In this document: positions 28,129 to 37,786 of the stretch, in pieces
Layout of the letters: every line of letters starts with the position of its first letter
Numbering within the stretch: the stretch's first letter is position 1
Source: an uncultured Amphritea sp.
Lineage (GTDB): Bacteria; Pseudomonadota; Gammaproteobacteria; Pseudomonadales; Balneatricaceae
Assembly: GCF_937127095.1 (NCBI RefSeq)
Contig: NZ_CAKZLP010000056.1
Span: forward strand, 1 to 64,000
DNA length: 64,000 bases
Direction of reading: 5' to 3'
Notes under the pieces: model-generated
Seen by the model: the letters and a program-made list of their open reading frames with translations, nothing else
Told to the model about the DNA's origin: nothing
Database searches by the model: none
Made by a program: the position numbers and the translations under genes

Positions 28129-28146
28129 TTGTCACATAGTTGTCAC
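28129..28146 (+). promoter_or_regulatory. Pho box upstream of pstS
   Basis: TTGTCACATAGTTGTCAC contains two TGTCAC heptamer cores at 11-bp period, the arrangement bound by phosphorylated PhoB. A TATATT -10-like hexamer follows at about 28158. The box replaces a -35, as usual for Pho promoters. Confidence 0.85.
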
Positions 28147-28227
28147 ACAACGCCCTTATATTGCGCTCATCGAATCAAAACTGATCGTTTGTGAAAAGTG
28201 TTCAAACCATCCTCTATGGAGCTTGTA

Positions 28228-29199
28228 ATGAAACCAATGAAGAAAATTTTTGCAGCTGTTGCCCTGAGTGCAACCTGTCTGACAGCTTCCGCATCTGACA
28301 TGCTGGATCCTAACCTGCCAACTTACTCTAAGGCTTCAGGTGTTTCTGGTAACTTGTCTTCTGTAGGCTCAGACACTCTGGCAAACCTGATGACCATGTG
28401 GGCTGAAGAGTTCAAGCGCAACTACCCGAACGTTAACGTTCAGATTCAGGCTGCGGGTTCTTCTACTGCGCCACCTGCTCTGACCGAAGGTACTTCTAAC
28501 CTGGGCCCAATGTCTCGCAAGATGAAAGACAAGGAACTGGAAGCGTTTGAAAAGAAATTCGGTTACAAGCCTACTCCTGTAGCAGTTGCTATCGATGCAC
28601 TGGCTGTGTTCGTCAACAAAGACAACGCTATCGAAGGCCTGACTATTCCTCAGGTTGACGCTATCTTCTCTTCTACCCGTAAGTGTGGTCTGGCTGAAGA
28701 CGTCAACACCTGGGGTGATGTGGGTGCAACTGGCGCAATCGCTGCTCAGGGTTTTCAGATCTTTGGTCGTAACTCAGTATCCGGTACTTACGGCTACTTC
28801 AAGAGCAAAGCTCTGTGTAAAGGCGACTTCCGCAACAATGTAAATGAGCAGCCTGGTTCTGCGTCTGTTGTTCAATCTGTTTCTACTTCTCTGAACGGTA
28901 TTGGTTACTCAGGTATCGGTTACAAGACCTCTTCAGTTCGTGCTCTGCCACTGACTAAGAAAGCCGGCACTCCTTTCGTTGAAGCGTCTCCTGAGAATGC
29001 ACTGAACGGTTCTTACCCACTGGCTCGTGCTCTGTATGTATACGTAAACAAGAAGCCAGGTCAGGATCTTGCTCCTCTGGAGCGTGAGTTCCTGAAAATG
29101 GTAATGGCTAAAGTCGGACAGGAAGTTGTAGTGAAGGATGGTTACATCCCACTGCCAGCCGCTCTGGTTGAAAAGCAGATGAAAGAACTGGGTCTGTAA
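28228..29199 (+). CDS. pstS: Phosphate ABC transporter substrate-binding protein PstS
   Basis: PstS captures inorganic phosphate in the periplasm and delivers it to PstCA. The start at 28228 follows GGAG and opens a signal peptide cleaved near ASA-SD. The mature protein has the PstS features [31 protein letters not shown] and [13 protein letters not shown] that line the phosphate site. It is 323 residues. Codon choice is strongly biased (ctg, ggt, gct, tct, cgt), as expected for abundant protein. A Pho box lies upstream and a strong terminator follows, so pstS can be made in excess over pstCAB. Confidence 0.96.
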   Translation: MKPMKKIFAAVALSATCLTASASDMLDPNLPTYSKASGVSGNLSSVGSDTLANLMTMWAEEFKRNYPNVNVQIQAAGSSTAPPALTEGTSNLGPMSRKMKDKELEAFEKKFGYKPTPVAVAIDALAVFVNKDNAIEGLTIPQVDAIFSSTRKCGLAEDVNTWGDVGATGAIAAQGFQIFGRNSVSGTYGYFKSKALCKGDFRNNVNEQPGSASVVQSVSTSLNGIGYSGIGYKTSSVRALPLTKKAGTPFVEASPENALNGSYPLARALYVYVNKKPGQDLAPLEREFLKMVMAKVGQEVVVKDGYIPLPAALVEKQMKELGL

Positions 29200-29242
29200 T
29201 ACAGATGAGTTACCGGGTCTGAAGACAGATCCAACTGCTAAG

Positions 29243-29272
29243 AAAGGAGCCCCGATGGGCTCCTTTTTTTTA
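29243..29272 (+). terminator. Rho-independent terminator after pstS
   Basis: GGAGCCC-CGAT-GGGCTCC followed by eight Ts, 46 bp after the pstS stop. With the separate Pho box before pstC it uncouples pstS from pstCAB-phoU. Confidence 0.9.
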
Positions 29273-29295
29273 TATGTAAAAGTTTTATTACAGCT

Positions 29296-29313
29296 CTGTA
29301 ACATTTCTGTCAT
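29296..29313 (+). promoter_or_regulatory. Pho box upstream of pstC
   Basis: CTGTAACATTTCTGTCAT has two CTGT(A/C)A half-sites at 11-bp period and is a near-consensus PhoB site. It lies 50 bp upstream of the pstC start and just after the pstS terminator, so it probably drives pstCAB-phoU independently. Confidence 0.85.
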
Positions 29314-29363
29314 GAACTATGTTTATCTTTGCGCCATCACTTTTATCATTGTAGAAATTTGTC

Positions 29364-31640
29364 ATGAATATAGAGAACAGTTCCGTTATTCCTGATCTGG
29401 ATTTTGACTCTCCGTCTGCGCGTCGAGGGCGAAAATTCAGGGCCATCAAAGACAAGATGGCTACCGTCGGCATAGGTCTGGGCGGTGTCAGTGTCATCGT
29501 CGCAATACTTTTGATCTTTTTCTATCTTCTCTATGAAGTAATACCGATGTTTCGCTCAGCTGAAGTTCAGCCATGGGAACAGAACGGTCAGGTGGTTGAG
29601 CCCTATGCCGTCCCCGGAGCCGGCAATACCCTCTATATGGCAATGGAAGAACAGGCAGAAATCGGCTTGCGGGTTACCGACTTGGGTGAAATGCTATTTT
29701 TCAGCACCACCTCAGGTGAAGTAATCAAAAGCATTCAGGCTGCTCTTCCCGGTGAAACAACAATTTCCAGCTTTGCGCTGGCATCGGAAAACAGTCATAC
29801 CTTTGCCCTGGGACTAAGCAATGGTCAGGCTCTGGTATTTAAACACGAATATAAGTCTACTTACCCCGATGGTGTGCGCGTTATCCTGCCAACGATTACC
29901 TACCCACTGGGTGATCAGCCAATCGATGTAGCCTCGACCGCACTGGAACACCTCACCATTAGCGGCAATGAAGGCAGCTATGCTCTGATCGGCGGTAATC
30001 AGGGAAATCTGAAAGCGGTATTCATCTCCCAGACAGAGAATCTGTTCACCGGTGAAGTAGAGTTGGAACAATCCACTACGGCACTGCCGGATCTGGGCAT
30101 CAAGATTAAAAAGATGCTGGTAATGCCTGACTTTACCTGGCTGTTCGTTGCCGGACAGAACGGCAAGATGGCGGTCGTCAATATGCGTGATCATAATGAT
30201 CCCGTTATTACTCAGGTGCTGAACGCCTCAAGCAGCAAGATCACCACATTTGACCTTTTGCTGGGCGGCAACGCTATTTTACTGGGTAATGAAAAAGGTG
30301 AAGTATCCCAGTGGTTCCTGGTACGTGACGAGCAGGGCGCGTGGCAGATGACTAAAATTCGCTCTTTTGAAACCGGCAACAGCGCAATCGTTGATCTGGC
30401 CATTGAGCACCGGCGCAAAGGGTTCGCAACCATTGATGCTGCGGGTGACCTTCGCCTCTATAATACTACCGCCAACGTTAACGTCCTGGTTCAGAAAGTT
30501 GCTCAGGCAAACGCTTCGATGATCACCATGGGGCCCCGTGCTAATGCAACGCTGATCGAAGAAGATGGCAAGCTGACGCTTTTGCATATCGACAATGAGC
30601 ACCCGGAAGTATCCTGGAGCTCTCTGTGGGGTCAGGTCTGGTACGAAGGTTATGAAGAACCTGAGTATGTCTGGCAGTCCTCTGCGGCAAACAACGACTT
30701 CGAGCCTAAATTCAGCCTGATGCCGCTGGCATTTGGCACGCTGAAAGCTGCGTTCTATGCGATGATCCTGGCGACGCCTCTGGCCATCTGTGGCGCGATC
30801 TATACCGCCTACTTTATGGCACCATCACTGCGTCGTAAGGTGAAGCCGTTCATCGAGCTAATGGAAGCTCTGCCGACGGTTATTCTCGGATTCCTCGCGG
30901 GCCTCTGGCTGGCGCCGTTTATGGAGGAGAATCTGCCGGGGATCTTTGTCACCCTGCTGCTGATACCGCTATCAGTGCTCGCCTTTTCCTTCGGCTGGGC
31001 GCAGATGCCGAAACAAGTTCGCTGGCTGGTACCGGAGGGTTGGGATGCGATACTGCTGATTCCGGTGATTGCGTTGGCTACCTGGTTCAGCATCGCCATC
31101 AGCCCTTCACTGGAGCTGGTACTGTTTGACGGCAACATGCGTCACTGGCTAACCAATGATCTGGGCATCGCCTATGACCAGCGTAACGCCATGGTCATCG
31201 GCATCGCCATGGGATTCGCAGTCATTCCAACGATCTTCTCAATCACAGAGGATGCGATCTTCGCCGTACCTAAACACCTGAGCTATGGTTCACTTGCTCT
31301 CGGTGCAACCCCCTGGCAAACCCTCACCAGAGTGGTCATGCCAACCGCCAGCCCGGGTATCTTCTCGGCGGTGATGATCGGTATGGGGCGCGCGGTGGGC
31401 GAAACCATGATCGTACTGATGGCCACCGGTAATACCCCTATTATGGATGCCAACATATTTGAGGGTATGCGGACCCTGGCAGCAAATATTGCTGTTGAGA
31501 TGCCGGAATCAGAAGTCGGCAGTACTCACTACCGAATCCTGTTCCTGGCTGCCTTTGTGCTGTTTATGTTTACCTTTGCAGTGAACACGCTGGCAGAGGT
31601 AATCCGCCAGCGATTGCGCAATAAATATGGCTCCCTTTAA
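29364..31640 (+). CDS. pstC: Phosphate ABC transporter permease PstC (long form)
   Basis: PstC is one of the two membrane subunits of the high-affinity phosphate importer. At 758 residues it is more than twice the length of E. coli PstC (319). After a first helix at about 33-58, some 400 residues form a beta-rich periplasmic region with WD-like repeats (FALGLSNGQALVFKHEY, ILLGNEKGEVSQWFL). The canonical permease core occupies the last about 270 residues, with EALPTVILGFLAGLWLAP and SLALGATPWQTLTRVVMPTA, the EAA-like loop. Long PstC forms also occur in Pseudomonas. The added domain may contact PstS or PhoR. Confidence 0.93.
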   Translation: MNIENSSVIPDLDFDSPSARRGRKFRAIKDKMATVGIGLGGVSVIVAILLIFFYLLYEVIPMFRSAEVQPWEQNGQVVEPYAVPGAGNTLYMAMEEQAEIGLRVTDLGEMLFFSTTSGEVIKSIQAALPGETTISSFALASENSHTFALGLSNGQALVFKHEYKSTYPDGVRVILPTITYPLGDQPIDVASTALEHLTISGNEGSYALIGGNQGNLKAVFISQTENLFTGEVELEQSTTALPDLGIKIKKMLVMPDFTWLFVAGQNGKMAVVNMRDHNDPVITQVLNASSSKITTFDLLLGGNAILLGNEKGEVSQWFLVRDEQGAWQMTKIRSFETGNSAIVDLAIEHRRKGFATIDAAGDLRLYNTTANVNVLVQKVAQANASMITMGPRANATLIEEDGKLTLLHIDNEHPEVSWSSLWGQVWYEGYEEPEYVWQSSAANNDFEPKFSLMPLAFGTLKAAFYAMILATPLAICGAIYTAYFMAPSLRRKVKPFIELMEALPTVILGFLAGLWLAPFMEENLPGIFVTLLLIPLSVLAFSFGWAQMPKQVRWLVPEGWDAILLIPVIALATWFSIAISPSLELVLFDGNMRHWLTNDLGIAYDQRNAMVIGIAMGFAVIPTIFSITEDAIFAVPKHLSYGSLALGATPWQTLTRVVMPTASPGIFSAVMIGMGRAVGETMIVLMATGNTPIMDANIFEGMRTLAANIAVEMPESEVGSTHYRILFLAAFVLFMFTFAVNTLAEVIRQRLRNKYGSL

Positions 31641-31666
31641 CCTGAGTTGTTGAGGAAATTACAGAT

Positions 31667-33355
31667 ATGAACATCTCAGTAAAAGAATGGTTTAAATCCG
31701 GTTCACCCTGGGTATGGATGAATGCCGGAGCAGTTGCTATCAGCCTTATTATGGTTGTCGGCCTGCTGGGTCTGATCGCTGTGCGTGGTCTGAGTCACTT
31801 CTGGCCCGCTGACGTTGTCCAGGGGGTCTACACACTGGATGGACAGCCTCGCACCCTGGCCGGTGAGATTGTTGAAAGTAACGAAGTGCTTACCAAGCAG
31901 CTGATCGAAGCGGGTATGAAACTTCCGGAAGAGAATGAATTTTCGACCCGCCACCTGCTAAAAATCGGTAACCGCGATGTTTATGGCTCAGACTTTGCCT
32001 GGGCCCTTGAACATTACTTCACTGAGCAGCACCGCCCGGAGATGCTGCTTGTCGCTGAACGTCGCGAGTGGGGTAACCTGTATGGCTATCTTCGTTCCAT
32101 TAAAGAGTCAGGAACAGAGGTTGCGCGCTACGATGGCAATGATAAGTCGGCACAATATCTCGCTCTTTGGGATAACCTGCAGCAGCGGATTCAGCGCGCA
32201 CTGGAGATTCACGAAGATATTCTCGAGATCGAAAAGCATGAGATCGGTACGATCAACTATGAACTGGAACGTCTTCGTCTAAAAGAGCGGGGGCTGCAGC
32301 TTAAAGAAGTTAAAGAACAGAGTCTTTATGATGCGATAACCCAGCGCCGCAAAGAGCTGGATGCCGATTATGAAGGGTTGCAACAACGGCTTATCGATCT
32401 GTATTCAGAGATTAACCGTGACTCGATGACTGTTGAAGTTGCCGGCGGCAAAATCGTTGACGTTCAGCTGGCTAAACTTGTCCGCATTTTCCGTCCCAAC
32501 GATATGAATGTTGGTCAGAAGATCGTTCACTACTTTGCTAAACTCTGGGAGTTTGTCAGCGACGATCCCCGTGAAGCGAATACTGAAGGCGGAATCTTCC
32601 CGGCGATCTTCGGTACCGTGATGATGGTATTGCTGATGTCACTGCTGGTAACACCGTTTGGCGTGATTGCGGCGGTTTATCTGCGCGAATACGCCAAGCA
32701 GGGCTTTGTCACCCGACTGATTCGTATTGCGGTGAACAACCTGGCCGGTGTACCTTCGATTGTCTACGGGGTATTTGGCCTGGGCTTCTTTGTTTACTTT
32801 CTTGGCGGCAACATCGATGATCTGTTCTTCGCTGCTGCCAAACCGTCCCCCACATTCGGGACCCCCGGTCTGTTGTGGGCATCGCTGACACTGGCTTTGT
32901 TAACCGTACCGGTAGTCATCGTAGCCACGGAAGAGGGCCTGAGCCGGATACCGCGTGCGGTGCGTGAAGGCAGCCTGGCACTGGGTGCAACCAAGTTTGA
33001 AACCCTGATGAAAGTCGTTCTGCCGATGGCCAGCCCGGCGATGATGACCGGGGTAATCCTGGCGATCGCCCGTGCTGCCGGTGAGGTAGCACCGCTGATG
33101 CTGGTGGGTGTGGTTAAACTGGCTCCGAGCCTGCCACTGGATGGTAACTACCCGTTTATCCACCTGGATCAGAAATTTATGCACCTGGGCTTCCACATCT
33201 ATGATGTGGGCTTCCAGAGCCCTAACGTCGAAGCAGCACGGCCACTGGTGTATGCCACTGCCCTGCTACTGGTTCTGGTTATCGCACTGCTGAACATGTC
33301 AGCCATTGCGATCCGTAACCATTTACGCGAAAAATACAAAGCGCTTGAGATGTAA
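31667..33355 (+). CDS. pstA: Phosphate ABC transporter permease PstA (long form)
   Basis: PstA pairs with PstC to form the phosphate channel. The 562-residue protein has a first helix at about 17-40, then about 260 residues predicted outside the membrane, including a coiled coil (ILEIEKHEIGTINYELERLR to about 250). The permease core follows, with NLAGVPSIVYGVFGLGFFVY and SLALGATKFETLMKVVLPMA. The E. coli protein is 296 residues, so the insertion mirrors the extension of PstC. It is 26 bp after pstC. Confidence 0.94.
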   Translation: MNISVKEWFKSGSPWVWMNAGAVAISLIMVVGLLGLIAVRGLSHFWPADVVQGVYTLDGQPRTLAGEIVESNEVLTKQLIEAGMKLPEENEFSTRHLLKIGNRDVYGSDFAWALEHYFTEQHRPEMLLVAERREWGNLYGYLRSIKESGTEVARYDGNDKSAQYLALWDNLQQRIQRALEIHEDILEIEKHEIGTINYELERLRLKERGLQLKEVKEQSLYDAITQRRKELDADYEGLQQRLIDLYSEINRDSMTVEVAGGKIVDVQLAKLVRIFRPNDMNVGQKIVHYFAKLWEFVSDDPREANTEGGIFPAIFGTVMMVLLMSLLVTPFGVIAAVYLREYAKQGFVTRLIRIAVNNLAGVPSIVYGVFGLGFFVYFLGGNIDDLFFAAAKPSPTFGTPGLLWASLTLALLTVPVVIVATEEGLSRIPRAVREGSLALGATKFETLMKVVLPMASPAMMTGVILAIARAAGEVAPLMLVGVVKLAPSLPLDGNYPFIHLDQKFMHLGFHIYDVGFQSPNVEAARPLVYATALLLVLVIALLNMSAIAIRNHLREKYKALEM

Positions 33356-33376
33356 GCCGAACACTAGATAGGTTTA

Positions 33377-34216
33377 ATGATGACTATGGAAGCTACTAAG
33401 ACCCATTCAATCGATATTTCCGCTCTTCAGCGCCAGAACCAGAGTCTGCGACTTGAAGATGAAACCATTGCCCTGACAGTACGTGATCTCCAGCTCTATT
33501 ATGGCGAGAAGCGTGCGCTGCATGGCGTCACCATGGATATCCCGAAAAACCGGGTTACCGCCTTCATCGGCCCGTCCGGTTGCGGTAAATCCACCTTGCT
33601 GCGCTGTTTTAACCGGATGAACGATCTGGTTGACAGCTGCCGTATTGAGGGACAAATGGCGCTGTATGGCCAGAACATTTATGAACGCGGTGTCGATGTC
33701 GCGGACCTGCGCCGCCGTGTCGGCATGGTGTTCCAGAAGCCCAACCCGTTCCCGAAAAGCATCTATGAAAACGTTGCCTATGGTCTGCGTATTCAGGGGA
33801 TCAATAAAAAGCGTACCATCGACGAAACCGTTGAGTGGGCACTGAAGTCTGCAGCGCTGTGGGATGAGGTTAAAGACCGTCTGCACGAGAGCGCACTGGG
33901 GATGTCCGGTGGTCAGCAGCAGCGTCTGGTTATCGCCCGTACTATCGCGGTTAAGCCGGAAGTACTCCTACTGGATGAACCGGCATCAGCCCTGGACCCG
34001 ATCTCCACACTGAAGATCGAAGAGCTGATTAATGAGCTAAAAAGAGATTTTACTATCGTCATCGTAACCCACAATATGCAACAAGCGGCCCGGGTTTCCG
34101 ACTACACTGCATTTATGTACATGGGCGATCTGATCGAGTTTGGCGTAACAGACCATCTGTTCACCAACCCGGAAAAGAAGCAAACAGAAGACTACATCAC
34201 CGGTCGTTACGGTTAA
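33377..34216 (+). CDS. pstB: Phosphate ABC transporter ATPase PstB
   Basis: PstB energises phosphate import and takes part in signalling to PhoR through PhoU. The Walker A motif is GPSGCGKST, the Q-loop lies in [14 protein letters not shown], the ABC signature is MSGGQQQR and the Walker B motif [12 protein letters not shown]. The 279-residue protein carries a short non-conserved N-terminal extension; two further ATG codons lie within its first few residues. It is 21 bp after pstA and 16 bp before phoU. Confidence 0.97.
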   Translation: MMTMEATKTHSIDISALQRQNQSLRLEDETIALTVRDLQLYYGEKRALHGVTMDIPKNRVTAFIGPSGCGKSTLLRCFNRMNDLVDSCRIEGQMALYGQNIYERGVDVADLRRRVGMVFQKPNPFPKSIYENVAYGLRIQGINKKRTIDETVEWALKSAALWDEVKDRLHESALGMSGGQQQRLVIARTIAVKPEVLLLDEPASALDPISTLKIEELINELKRDFTIVIVTHNMQQAARVSDYTAFMYMGDLIEFGVTDHLFTNPEKKQTEDYITGRYG

Positions 34217-34232
34217 TTAGGGGAGAATCACA

Positions 34233-34967
34233 GTGAGTTACGAACAGGACCGTCACAGCAACCACATCTCCCAGAGCTTTAATGAAGAGCTGGAGCAGAT
34301 CCGCACTGAACTACTAACCATGGGTGGCCTCGTTGAACGACAGCTCAGCGACGCTGTCGATGCACTGGTTAACGGTGATACTGAACAGGCTGAACAGGCA
34401 CGCAAAAGCGACCAGGCAATCAATGATATGGAGATGATGATTGATGAGCAGTGCACACTGATCATCGCCCGTCGCCAGCCTGCGGCAGCCGACCTGCGCC
34501 TGATTATCTCGGTCAGCAAAGCCACCAGTGATCTGGAACGAATCGGCGATGAAACCAGCCGTATTTGCCGCTATGCGATTGAGCTGGCCAATGATGGCAA
34601 GAACGTCCGGGGTTATCAGGAAGTTCGCCATATTGGTAATCTGGTGCGCGATATGCTGCAAAACTGCCTCACGGCGTTTGCCCGCAGTGATGCTGAGATG
34701 GCATATAAGGTGGCGAAGCAGGACAAAGAGGTGGATTCAGAGTATCGCACCGCGATGCGCTCACTGATGACCTACATGATGGAAGATCCGCGTTATATCA
34801 CCAGTATCATGAATGTTATGTGGATACTGCGTGGACTGGAGCGGATTGGAGACCATGCGCGAAATATGGCCGAGCACCTGATCTATCTGGTTAGTGGCAC
34901 AGACGTTCGCCATAGTAGCCTGAAAGATATTAAGCGTACTGTCCGCGAAGTCGAGCAGAAAAAATAA
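34233..34967 (+). CDS. phoU: Phosphate-specific transport accessory protein PhoU
   Basis: PhoU represses the Pho response when phosphate is plentiful, by linking the Pst transporter to PhoR. The 244-residue protein is two repeated three-helix bundles with the metal-binding motifs DLERIGDETSRIC and GLERIGDHARNMAEHLIYLV. Translation starts at GTG after GGGGAG. It is the last gene of pstCAB-phoU, followed by a terminator. PhoR and PhoB are encoded about 5 kb downstream. Confidence 0.96.
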   Translation: MSYEQDRHSNHISQSFNEELEQIRTELLTMGGLVERQLSDAVDALVNGDTEQAEQARKSDQAINDMEMMIDEQCTLIIARRQPAAADLRLIISVSKATSDLERIGDETSRICRYAIELANDGKNVRGYQEVRHIGNLVRDMLQNCLTAFARSDAEMAYKVAKQDKEVDSEYRTAMRSLMTYMMEDPRYITSIMNVMWILRGLERIGDHARNMAEHLIYLVSGTDVRHSSLKDIKRTVREVEQKK

Positions 34968-34985
34968 GCGCTTCTACCACTTATT

Positions 34986-35015
34986 AAAAAGGCAGCTGAA
35001 AAGCTGCCTTTTTTT
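34986..35015 (+). terminator. Rho-independent terminator after phoU
   Basis: AAGGCAGCT-GAAA-AGCTGCC followed by seven Ts closes the pst operon. Confidence 0.9.
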
Positions 35016-35063
35016 GTCGTACTTAAAGAAGAACCTGATGCAAGACTGTTGATAAGAGATGTC

Positions 35064-35351
35064 TCAAAAGTTTGCTATACGCAGGGCGATCTTTCCGCCA
35101 CTGACTGGCTGAGCAGTAAGCTGCAGACCATGCGCCTGATATCGGCCGGTATTTTTCAACTCATCCATGATATCCGCAGGAAGCTCCCCGCCACACCAAC
35201 CCGGCGAAATCTGTTTCATTGAGAGCAGAAAAACTCCGTCAAGATCCCAGAAATCACCTTTCATATCACAGACTGCTTCACCCGCTTTATGTAGTTTATT
35301 ACTCCGATCCCCCAGCTTTCCCTGGGGCTGCCTCTTTAGATCAACTGGCAC
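35064..35351 (-). CDS. Hypothetical small protein (95 aa)
   Basis: This frame fills the interval between the pst terminator and the next plus-strand gene. The product has no signal peptide or membrane segment. The C-terminal two-thirds (KGDFWDLDGVFLLSMKQISP, then GGELPADIMDEL and GGKIALRIANF) look like a compact folded domain, but no family is recognised. The start is uncertain; internal ATGs at about residues 30 and 46 are alternatives. It could be a real, lineage-restricted protein. Confidence 0.45.
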   Translation of the reverse strand: MPVDLKRQPQGKLGDRSNKLHKAGEAVCDMKGDFWDLDGVFLLSMKQISPGWCGGELPADIMDELKNTGRYQAHGLQLTAQPVSGGKIALRIANF

Positions 35352-35589
35352 GCTTCCACCCTGTATTGATTGCGTTTAATTCAGCCTACAACTCAAATCG
35401 CTAGCATAAGACCACGCAAACCATTCCAGCTCTATATGCTATAGATCAATATTAACGCAATTAAAAAGGGTGTTGTACTACGTATTTGGTGATTTACAAG
35501 AAAACTCACAAATTGTTCAGATCCTGACGAACTCTGCCGATAGCTATTTCACTCAAATGGAAATCAGACGTCATACAACAGGAATCTCT

Positions 35590-37104
35590 ATGGCTGAATA
35601 TGTAGTCTATGGTGACATCAATTGCCCTTTCAGCTATGCATTGCACGAAATGTTATGCAATCAGAATCTTATGCACAGGGTGGATTGGCGAATGGTAGAG
35701 CATGATGCCATATCCAGTTCATATCAGGGCAGTGCAGAAAATATGGCCGAACTGGCCAATGATATATTCAATATTCGTAACCGGGCTCAGGATATTACCA
35801 TTGCCCTGCCCCGGACGCTGGGCGATAGCATGTTCCCCTCCCTCTGTATTACAGCCGCGCAACTGATCGACCCCGAGCGTGCGGCATCTTTTCTGCGCAC
35901 GCTTTACCGGGCGCTGTGGATTAAAGGCAAAGATGTCTCCTCCCCGGCGGTGATTTATGATGCCCTTGAAGAAGCAGGGCTACCCACTGAACTGGATATC
36001 GACAACGCCTGTGAAGAGACCCTTCTGTGCCGTCAAAACGAGTGGGAAGCCAGCCATTTCGGTTTGCAAACGCCGGTAATTCAGGCTAAAGACGGCCGTC
36101 GTCTGGCAGGCTTTCTGAATCAGCAAGCCGTCCTCGACTTTCTCCAGGGCGCTGAGATTAACCAGGAGCTGACCAGCAACACCCGTCAACAGAGCCAGAT
36201 GACGATCGCGATATACGGTGATGAAAAAATCACTGAGATCTGGGGGGTGCTTTCAACACTGAGAAATGAAAGCAATATTCTTCTGCCTCAATCGATGCAA
36301 GCGCTCCATGATATGCTGCTATCGCAGGAACGCTGCCCTGACCTGATACTGCTGAACAATTCAGGGCAACACCGGGACCTGAATGATATTTGCCGGGCGA
36401 TCTCTCATCTTATCCGTGAAAAACGGGTGCCGATCGCCGTCATCGGTCAGCCTATCAGTGACTCAGAAGAAGCAGAACTCTACGACCTGGGGATCTCCGA
36501 TTACCTCATACAGACACGGGACCCGGTCATTATCCGGGCACGGATCAACATCCTGTTACAACTTAAAAGTGCCCACGATCTGCTGTCAAAAGCCGCCAGC
36601 ATCGATGCACTCACCCAGGTGTATAACCGTCGGGAATTTGAGCGATGCTTTGAAACCGAATGGCGCAGAGGCCAGAGATCACGACAACCCATCTCTATCA
36701 TCCTGCTGGATATAGACAACTTTAAAGCCTTTAACGACAACTTTGGCCATCTTGAGGGCGATAGCTGTTTACAACAGATAGCCGCGACTATCCATGAATC
36801 GGCCCGCAGAGCTCAGGACCTGGTGTGTCGCTATGGTGGAGAGGAGTTTGTCATATTGCTGCCAGAAACCAATCAGGAGGGGGCGCGGACACTGGCGGAA
36901 AACATTCGTCAACGCATTACAGGGTTAGCGATTGCACACGCCCCGGCGTTCGACAACAAGCCGGTCTCGGCCAGCCTGGGCGTTGCCACAGCACTGCCCG
37001 CCAACCGGGATGCCTCACCCCGACAGCTGCTTCAGGAAGCCGATAGCGCGCTCTATAAGGCCAAGCACAAGGGGCGCAACCGGGTCGAACTGTTTAGCGC
37101 TTAG
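35590..37104 (+). CDS. Diguanylate cyclase with DsbA-like thioredoxin-fold and REC-like domains
   Basis: The start is put at the ATG at 35590 after AGGAATC, giving 504 residues. Residues 1 to about 190 resemble the DsbA/FrnE thioredoxin fold (YVVYGDINCPFSYALHEM, cis-Pro-like QTPVIQAKDGRRLAGFLNQ), but the CxxC is reduced to CPFS. Residues about 200-325 look like a receiver domain whose phospho-acceptor Asp is replaced (LILLNNSGQ). The GGDEF domain has DALTQVYNRREFE, LLDIDNFKAFNDNFGH and an intact RYGGEEF (416-420) with the RAQD I-site. It is probably an active cyclic di-GMP synthase that senses a bound small molecule or partner rather than phosphorylation. There is no signal peptide, so it acts in the cytosol. 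Confidence 0.85.
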   Translation: MAEYVVYGDINCPFSYALHEMLCNQNLMHRVDWRMVEHDAISSSYQGSAENMAELANDIFNIRNRAQDITIALPRTLGDSMFPSLCITAAQLIDPERAASFLRTLYRALWIKGKDVSSPAVIYDALEEAGLPTELDIDNACEETLLCRQNEWEASHFGLQTPVIQAKDGRRLAGFLNQQAVLDFLQGAEINQELTSNTRQQSQMTIAIYGDEKITEIWGVLSTLRNESNILLPQSMQALHDMLLSQERCPDLILLNNSGQHRDLNDICRAISHLIREKRVPIAVIGQPISDSEEAELYDLGISDYLIQTRDPVIIRARINILLQLKSAHDLLSKAASIDALTQVYNRREFERCFETEWRRGQRSRQPISIILLDIDNFKAFNDNFGHLEGDSCLQQIAATIHESARRAQDLVCRYGGEEFVILLPETNQEGARTLAENIRQRITGLAIAHAPAFDNKPVSASLGVATALPANRDASPRQLLQEADSALYKAKHKGRNRVELFSA

Positions 37105-37119
37105 GGTTAGTCATGCCTT

Positions 37120-37695
37120 TTAGCAGTAATCCGCAAAGGGAGGAAAACGTTCTATCAACCCCTCCCGCCCTAACTCCCGTAGCAATTTAATATTGCGCTC
37201 AGGAATCTGCTCGGGATTTGCGTAGTGGGCCAGCGCACGACCCATCTCCGCCTCCCTGATAATATGAAAGGCCGGCCAGGGTGTGCGATTGCTCCAATGG
37301 CTCAGATCATCCTCAGGAACCCCGGCAAACAGATAGCCCGGATGGAAGCTGGCCAGCTGCAGCACACCATCCAGGCCTGACTCAACCAGCAGCTCTTCAA
37401 ACAGACGCAGATGGTCCAGGTAATCATAAAAATCTTCCAGCCCGACCGGCACAATAAACAGGGTCGTAGAGATATCCGTTTCGCTAGCCGCCTGAATCAG
37501 CTCAATCTCGGCGAGAAAAGCCGCTACCAGCGACTCGCTCTCCTGCGCCTCAGTCACCGCATAGCGCAGCGAGTTATCTTTCACTACCGGTGCGGCAAAT
37601 GGACAAAGATTTAATCCCACCACCATTGTTTCAACCCACTGCCGGGTGATCTTTTCCACCTGCTCTGAGGAATAGTGCTGTTGTGTTTTAGCCAT
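37120..37695 (-). CDS. DUF1415 family protein
   Basis: A 191-residue cytosolic protein matching the DUF1415 family by WVETMVVGLNLCPFAAPV, LDGVLQLASFHPGYLFAG and NRTPWPAFHIIREAEM, which contain conserved Cys and His residues. Function is unknown. It is convergent with the diguanylate cyclase (15 bp apart) and divergent from ubiC. Confidence 0.85.
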   Translation of the reverse strand: MAKTQQHYSSEQVEKITRQWVETMVVGLNLCPFAAPVVKDNSLRYAVTEAQESESLVAAFLAEIELIQAASETDISTTLFIVPVGLEDFYDYLDHLRLFEELLVESGLDGVLQLASFHPGYLFAGVPEDDLSHWSNRTPWPAFHIIREAEMGRALAHYANPEQIPERNIKLLRELGREGLIERFPPFADYC

Positions 37696-37786
37696 GACGT
37701 TCTACCTGATTCTGAACGGTCTGAAACCGATACTTTTAACTCCCGGTAGGGTACTATACGGGCAGTTTTTTTGCTGAGATATTATT

